A stretch of DNA of 10,194 nt. Source: UBA2233 sp002347965 [NCBI: Nitrospirae bacterium UBA2233]. Its GTDB lineage: Bacteria; UBA2233. Location of the stretch: positions 1 through 10,194 of the forward strand of contig DDYN01000030.1 in NCBI GenBank assembly GCA_002347965.1, written 5' to 3'. The notes under the pieces were generated by a model that was given only the letters and a program-made list of their open reading frames with translations, had not been told where the DNA came from and did not search any database. A program made the translations under genes and the position numbers. Shown in pieces: positions 6,091 to 10,194 of the stretch (position 1 is its first letter; every line of letters starts with the position of its first letter).

Positions 6091-8742
6091 ATGTGGGATT
6101 GGGTGCTCAAGAAAATCGTCGGGACGAAGAACGAAAGGACGCTTAAAAAGATCGAGCCGTTTGTTCGTGAAATCAACGCACTCGAGCCCGGGATTGCCTT
6201 AAAGAGCGATGCGGAGCTCAAACAGGTCTCGGCTTCGCTCCGAGAGCGTGCCATGAATGGAGAACCTGCGGAAACGCTTCTTGTAGAGAGCTTTGCGCTG
6301 GTTCGAGAGGCCTCGAAAAGGGTGCTTGGCATGCGCCCGTTCGACGTCCAGTTATTGGGCGGGGTTGTCCTTCACCAAGGCAAGATCGCCGAAATGAAAA
6401 CTGGCGAGGGCAAAACGCTCGTGGCCACGCTGCCCGTGTACTTAAACGCCCTGAGCGGAAAAGGCGTGCATGTCGTGACGGTGAACGATTATCTGGCCAG
6501 GCGGGATGCCGAGTGGATGGGGAAGGTATACAGGTTTTTGGGGCTTAGCGTGGGCTGTATTCAGCATGGCCTTTCCGATCAAGAAAGAAGAAGGGTGTAT
6601 GCCGGCGACGTCGTATACGCCACGAACAACGAGCTGGGTTTTGATTACCTTCGGGATAACATGAAGTTTCGGCTCGAAGAATACGTACAGCGAGACTTCC
6701 ACTACGCGATCGTAGACGAGGTTGACTCGATCCTTATCGACGAGGCCAGGACGCCGCTCATCATATCCGGGCCTTCCGAAGAAACGACGGAGGTCTACTA
6801 CGTCGTCGATAAGGTCATCCCGAGGCTTGCAAAAGAAAAAGACTACACCTTGGACGAAAAACATCGGCAGGTGATGCTCACGGAGGAAGGCGTCCACAGG
6901 GTGGAGCAGCTCCTTGGCGTGGAGAACCTCTACGAACCGGCGCATTTCGACCTCGTTCACCACGTGATGCAAGCCTTGAAGGCGCACGTGCTCTTCAAGA
7001 GAGACGTGGATTATGTCGTCAAAGACGGCGAGGTTGTCATCGTCGATGAGTTTACGGGCAGGCTCATGCCCGGTAGGCGCTACTCGGACGGCCTTCATCA
7101 GGCGCTCGAAGCCAAGGAGCGCTTGAGGGTCGCTTCAGAAAACCAGACGCTGGCTACGATCACGTTCCAAAATTTCTTCAGAATCTACCCCAAACTGGCC
7201 GGCATGACGGGAACGGCAGAGACGGAAGCGTCGGAGTTTCACAAGATTTACAACTTGGACGTTGTTGTCATCCCGCCCAACAGGCAGATGGTTCGCACCG
7301 ATCATCCGGACATCGTCTACAAGACGCAGGCCGAGAAGTTCAAGGCGGTCGTCGGTGAAATTAAAGAACTCCACGAGAAGGGCCGTCCTGTTCTGGTTGG
7401 AACCATTTCGATCGAAAAATCTGAGCTGTTGTCCCACATGCTCAAACACCAGGGTGTCCCTCACAGCGTCCTGAACGCCAAGCATCACGAGCGCGAGGCC
7501 GAGATCATCGCCCAGGCGGGCAGGAAGAGTACTGTCACGATCTCGACCAACATGGCCGGCCGTGGCACCGACATCCTGTTGGGCGGAAACCCGGAGTTCT
7601 TGGCGGCCCAGCTTTTAAGGGAACGAGGGGAGGAGGGTCAGCCCAGCGAAGCGCTCGTTAACGAGTGCGTTGCGCTGGCACGCCAAACCTGCGAGCAGGA
7701 AAAGCAGGAGGTGATCGCCATGGGAGGGCTCCACATCCTCGGCACCGAGCGGCACGAGGCGCGCAGGATCGACAACCAGCTACGCGGGCGTGCCGGCAGA
7801 CAGGGGGACCCCGGGTCTTCCCGTTTCTACCTATCGCTCGAGGATGACTTGCTTCGAATTTTCGGCTCCGAGAGGATTGCCAAGTTGATGGAACGGCTCG
7901 GCATCGAAGAGGACGAGCCCATCGAGCACTCGTGGATCACAAAGGCCATCGAAAACGCCCAGAAGCGGGTCGAGGCTCGCAACTTTGACATCCGAAAGCA
8001 CCTTTTGGAGTACGACAACGTGATGAATCGTCAGCGCGAAATCGTCTACTCCAAGCGCAGGCATATCCTTTCCAGGGAGACGATCACCGAGGACATCGTA
8101 GAAATGCTCGAAGACCTGGGCGAAGACCTGTTGGAGACATACGTCTTTGCCAAGCGAACGCCAGCCCCGGAGGATTTTCGCGAAATGGTCACGGCCGCTT
8201 CCCAGGTTCTCAAGCAGGAATTTCAGCTAGACCCTGGCGAGCTTTCAGGGCTCGAGAAAGCGGAGCTTAGGGTCCGCCTCTTAGAGGGCTTGAAGGCCAT
8301 GTACGAGGCCAAATCCAGGGCGGTCGGGCCGCTGATGCCGTCGATCGAAAAGCTCATCCTGCTCTCTAGCCTGGATGCGCTGTGGAAGGACCACCTACTG
8401 GCCATGGATCACTTGAAGGAGGGCATCGGGCTTAGGGGCTACGGGCAGAAAGACCCTCTCGTCGAGTACCAAAAAGAGGCCTACGCGCTGTTTGTGGACA
8501 TGATGCTCAGGCTAAGGGAGCAGGTTCTTGGGTATCTGTTCGCCGTCGAGCTCAGAGAGGAGGGGCAAATCGAAGAAGCCCAAGTCAAAAAGGAGCACCA
8601 GGCCAGTGCCCAGAGGATGCGCATGAACTTAGAGCCCGAGCCCGTGGCGGTCCGGCGTGACGGCAAGAAAGTGGGTAGGAACGACCCATGCCCGTGCGGG
8701 TCGGGGAAGAAGTATAAAAAATGCCACGGGTTGGAGCCTTAA
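6091..8742 (+). CDS. secA: SecA, preprotein translocase ATPase
   Basis: SecA is the peripheral motor ATPase that drives unfolded preproteins through SecYEG. It has 883 residues, within the usual 830-900 range. The N-terminus ([11 protein letters not shown]) is typical. Walker A GEGKT is at 105-109, the DEAD-like box VDEVDS at 208-213 with [14 protein letters not shown] after it, and the preprotein-crosslinking domain spans roughly 230-370. MTGTAETEA begins at 372 and the second RecA-like domain has [13 protein letters not shown] (487-499) and [14 protein letters not shown]. The helical scaffold and wing regions follow. The extreme C-terminus has the zinc-binding C-P-C-x8-C-H (Cys867, Cys869, Cys878, His879), used elsewhere for SecB or phospholipid/ribosome binding. 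The ATG is 4 bp after the preceding stop. AGAGGA (6077-6082) is a better-spaced RBS than AGGAG directly against the start. No missing motif or frameshift was seen. Confidence 0.98.
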   Translation: MWDWVLKKIVGTKNERTLKKIEPFVREINALEPGIALKSDAELKQVSASLRERAMNGEPAETLLVESFALVREASKRVLGMRPFDVQLLGGVVLHQGKIAEMKTGEGKTLVATLPVYLNALSGKGVHVVTVNDYLARRDAEWMGKVYRFLGLSVGCIQHGLSDQERRRVYAGDVVYATNNELGFDYLRDNMKFRLEEYVQRDFHYAIVDEVDSILIDEARTPLIISGPSEETTEVYYVVDKVIPRLAKEKDYTLDEKHRQVMLTEEGVHRVEQLLGVENLYEPAHFDLVHHVMQALKAHVLFKRDVDYVVKDGEVVIVDEFTGRLMPGRRYSDGLHQALEAKERLRVASENQTLATITFQNFFRIYPKLAGMTGTAETEASEFHKIYNLDVVVIPPNRQMVRTDHPDIVYKTQAEKFKAVVGEIKELHEKGRPVLVGTISIEKSELLSHMLKHQGVPHSVLNAKHHEREAEIIAQAGRKSTVTISTNMAGRGTDILLGGNPEFLAAQLLRERGEEGQPSEALVNECVALARQTCEQEKQEVIAMGGLHILGTERHEARRIDNQLRGRAGRQGDPGSSRFYLSLEDDLLRIFGSERIAKLMERLGIEEDEPIEHSWITKAIENAQKRVEARNFDIRKHLLEYDNVMNRQREIVYSKRRHILSRETITEDIVEMLEDLGEDLLETYVFAKRTPAPEDFREMVTAASQVLKQEFQLDPGELSGLEKAELRVRLLEGLKAMYEAKSRAVGPLMPSIEKLILLSSLDALWKDHLLAMDHLKEGIGLRGYGQKDPLVEYQKEAYALFVDMMLRLREQVLGYLFAVELREEGQIEEAQVKKEHQASAQRMRMNLEPEPVAVRRDGKKVGRNDPCPCGSGKKYKKCHGLEP
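8733..8736 (+). promoter_or_regulatory. Ribosome binding site fixing the argJ start
   Basis: GGAG, embedded in the last codons of secA, lies 7 bases ahead of the ATG at 8744. It supports this start over the in-frame ATG at 8657, which would add 29 residues read out of frame through the secA zinc tail. Confidence 0.6.
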
Positions 8743-8743
8743 C

Positions 8744-9943
8744 ATGCAAGAATTGCAAGTTCCGGGGTTTCTAGCGGCCGGAGTCCATGCCGGCCTAAAA
8801 TCAGGTCAAAAGCTCGACGTCGGGCTTGTCGTCTCCAAGGCCCCCTGCAGCGTGGCGGGCGTGTTCACGAAAAACCGTTTGGCATCGGCCTGCGTGGAGC
8901 TATGCCGCGCTATCGCCAAGAAAGGGCAGGGTAGGGCGCTTTTGGTCAACTCTGGGAACGCCAACGCGCTTGTTGGGGGGCAGGCCATGGTAAGCATCGA
9001 AATGCTCGTGCAGAACATCTCCGGGAAGCTTGGAATGGCTCCCGAGGAGATCCTTCAGGCATCCACGGGGATTATCGGCGTTCCTTTGCCTATCGAGCGC
9101 ATGCTTCCTGTCCTGCCGGAGCTCGTGCGAAAGCTTAACTCGGGCGGCCTCAAGGACGTCGCCAGCGCGATGATAACGACGGACAAATCCGAAAAGGTCG
9201 CCTTCGAGGAGTTTGAAATCGAAGGCAAGCGCGTCCACCTGGCCGTGCTTACGAAAGGTGCGGGGATGATCGCGCCTAACCTGGCCACGATGCTGACGTT
9301 CGCCTTTTGCGATGCGGCCGTCGAGCCGGGCACGCTACAGAAGATGCTCGAGGTTGCTATCGAGCCCACCTTTAACAGCATCCGGGTGGACGGGGAAACG
9401 TCGCCGAACGACATGGTTTTGTTGTTCGCAAACGGGGTATCGGGCGTAAAAATCAAGGAGGGCATCCAAAACGCTTCGAGCGAGCGCTTCATTGCTTCGC
9501 TAAAGGGTCTTTTTGAACAGAACGCACGCAAGATCCTGGAAGACGGCGAGGGCGCAAGGCATGTGGTTGCCTACCGCGTAAGGGGGCTCGAAGACAGCAG
9601 ACAAGCCAAGAAGCTTTGCCAGTTCCTTTGCGATTCCTTGCTGGTTCGCTGCGCGCTGGCCGGAGAAGACCCAAATTTTGCAGGCAGGCTCTTGACTCGG
9701 ATCGGGTCTTTTGAGGGGTCGCTGCCTAGCGATTCTCTTCGGGTGTTCTTTGAAGGGATTCCCCTTTACGCCAAAGGCGAGCTTTTTGTCCAAAAAAACA
9801 GGGAGAAGATCTCAGAGGCCCTAAAGAAGCCCTTTTACGAGGTGCACGTGGATTTTGGAGGGATCTCCCACGAGGACGTCGTGTGCATGGGCTGTGATTT
9901 AACGCTCGATTACGTTCGGTTCAACTCCGCCTACGCGACATAA
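8744..9943 (+). CDS. argJ: ArgJ, glutamate N-acetyltransferase (ornithine acetyltransferase)
   Basis: ArgJ moves the acetyl group from N-acetylornithine to glutamate, recycling it in arginine synthesis. Bifunctional forms also use acetyl-CoA. The precursor is expected to cleave itself before a conserved Thr into alpha and beta chains. That site is present: KGAGMIAPNLATML, with Ala181/Thr182. The oxyanion-hole pair Thr108-Gly109 lies in ASTGIIGVPLP, and VNSGNANA (68-75), AMITTDKSEK (142-151), DGETSPND (216-223) and DGEGA (267-271) are all recognisable. The C-terminus GCDLTLDYVRFNSAYAT matches the family end. The 399-residue length is normal. Oddities are GEDPNFAGR (307-315), one residue longer than the usual GEDPNWGR, and Arg272 where Thr is usual after GEGA. 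It starts 1 bp after the secA stop, so it is almost certainly translationally coupled. The short NAGS encoded before secA would supply the first N-acetylglutamate if this ArgJ is monofunctional. Confidence 0.94.
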   Translation: MQELQVPGFLAAGVHAGLKSGQKLDVGLVVSKAPCSVAGVFTKNRLASACVELCRAIAKKGQGRALLVNSGNANALVGGQAMVSIEMLVQNISGKLGMAPEEILQASTGIIGVPLPIERMLPVLPELVRKLNSGGLKDVASAMITTDKSEKVAFEEFEIEGKRVHLAVLTKGAGMIAPNLATMLTFAFCDAAVEPGTLQKMLEVAIEPTFNSIRVDGETSPNDMVLLFANGVSGVKIKEGIQNASSERFIASLKGLFEQNARKILEDGEGARHVVAYRVRGLEDSRQAKKLCQFLCDSLLVRCALAGEDPNFAGRLLTRIGSFEGSLPSDSLRVFFEGIPLYAKGELFVQKNREKISEALKKPFYEVHVDFGGISHEDVVCMGCDLTLDYVRFNSAYAT

Positions 9944-9956
9944 AAAGGGGGTCTTG

Positions 9957-10194
9957 ATGCCTGGTGTGGCCGTGAGCATTGATATGGGGGGGACCAACCT
10001 AAGGGTTGCCATTGTAGATGAAAAAGGCGAGATTCTTTTCAGGACCTTGCAGCCGACCAAGCCGGAGCGAGGAAGGAGCAAGGTGTTTGCGTCGCTTACG
10101 GAGGGTATCAAAGAAGCGATGGTCAAGGCAAAGGCAAAAGGGCTGGAGCCTTTAGGAGTTGGTATCGGCTTTCCGGGTGTTTTTGCCGACGACG
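9957..10194 (+). CDS. ROK-family sugar kinase or regulator (3' end missing)
   Basis: This is the start of a gene that runs off the right edge; 79 codons are visible. The N-terminus SIDMGGTNLRVAIVDEKG (7-24) carries the phosphate-1 ATP-binding motif DxGGT of the ASKHA fold. VGIGFPGVF (68-76) matches the second ROK strand, G-x-G-x-PG. With the DNA-binding N-terminal domain absent, a kinase (glucokinase-like or other hexose/N-acetylhexosamine kinase) is more likely than a NagC/XylR-type repressor. The substrate cannot be told, because the ROK signature and zinc-binding cysteines/histidine lie beyond the window. AAGGGGG at 9945-9951, 5 bases before the ATG, is a good RBS. It begins 13 bp after the argJ stop, so it is probably in the same transcript. 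Confidence 0.85.
   Translation, partial: MPGVAVSIDMGGTNLRVAIVDEKGEILFRTLQPTKPERGRSKVFASLTEGIKEAMVKAKAKGLEPLGVGIGFPGVFADD

Noticed and set aside
6442-7098. A 218-codon minus-strand open frame opposite secA
   Set aside because: It mirrors conserved SecA coding sequence; its His/Val/Leu-rich product matches nothing I know and comes from the GC-rich third positions of secA.
8657-8743. A 29-residue N-terminal extension of ArgJ overlapping secA
   Set aside because: It is the +2 reading of the SecA zinc tail; the RBS at 8733-8736 and the family N-terminus both place the start at 8744.
3278-9355. Frequent CTCGAG hexamers that look like a repeated site
   Set aside because: Most instances checked are in frame as Leu-Glu codon pairs (CTC GAG) inside genes, so codon choice explains them better than a binding or uptake signal.

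Overview
The window is a gene-dense bacterial segment with every gene on the + strand. By eye it is moderately GC-rich (mid to upper 50s percent; not computed). It has GTG as well as ATG starts, purine-rich ribosome binding sites, and almost no spacing between genes. The lineage cannot be fixed from this stretch. The run recN, short-form N-acetylglutamate synthase, secA, argJ recalls gene orders I associate with deltaproteobacterial-type genomes (from memory). SecA carries a C-terminal zinc-binding tail, so an ordinary Sec system is present.

Region 1 (1-2918) is a probable ergothioneine unit. It holds the 3' part of egtB (hercynine oxygenase/sulfoxide synthase, cut by the left edge), a complete egtD (histidine betaine synthase) and a ten-helix-type SBF-like transporter (YfeH-type). 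The transporter most likely starts 20 bp after the egtD stop. EgtD trimethylates histidine to hercynine and EgtB attaches a sulfur donor to it. The substrate of the transporter is unknown, and its position makes a link to this pathway worth testing.

Region 2 (2919-3014) is the only sizeable gap (96 bp). It contains a candidate extended -10 promoter and a small dyad ahead of nadK, and no convincing terminator.

Region 3 (3015-10194) is a tight run of mostly core genes: nadK (NAD kinase), recN (SMC-like repair ATPase), a short GNAT-type N-acetylglutamate synthase, secA (preprotein translocase ATPase), argJ (ornithine/glutamate acetyltransferase) and the 5' end of a ROK-family sugar kinase or regulator cut by the right edge. 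Spacing ranges from a 23-bp overlap to 13 bp, so co-transcription is likely. The two arginine-pathway acetyl enzymes flank secA.

I see no RNA genes, insertion sequences, CRISPR arrays, phage genes or long repeats. Nothing here is clearly a new defence or mobile system. The most useful leads are the transporter attached to egtBD, the diverged motifs in RecN and ArgJ, and the ArgA/ArgJ pairing around secA.
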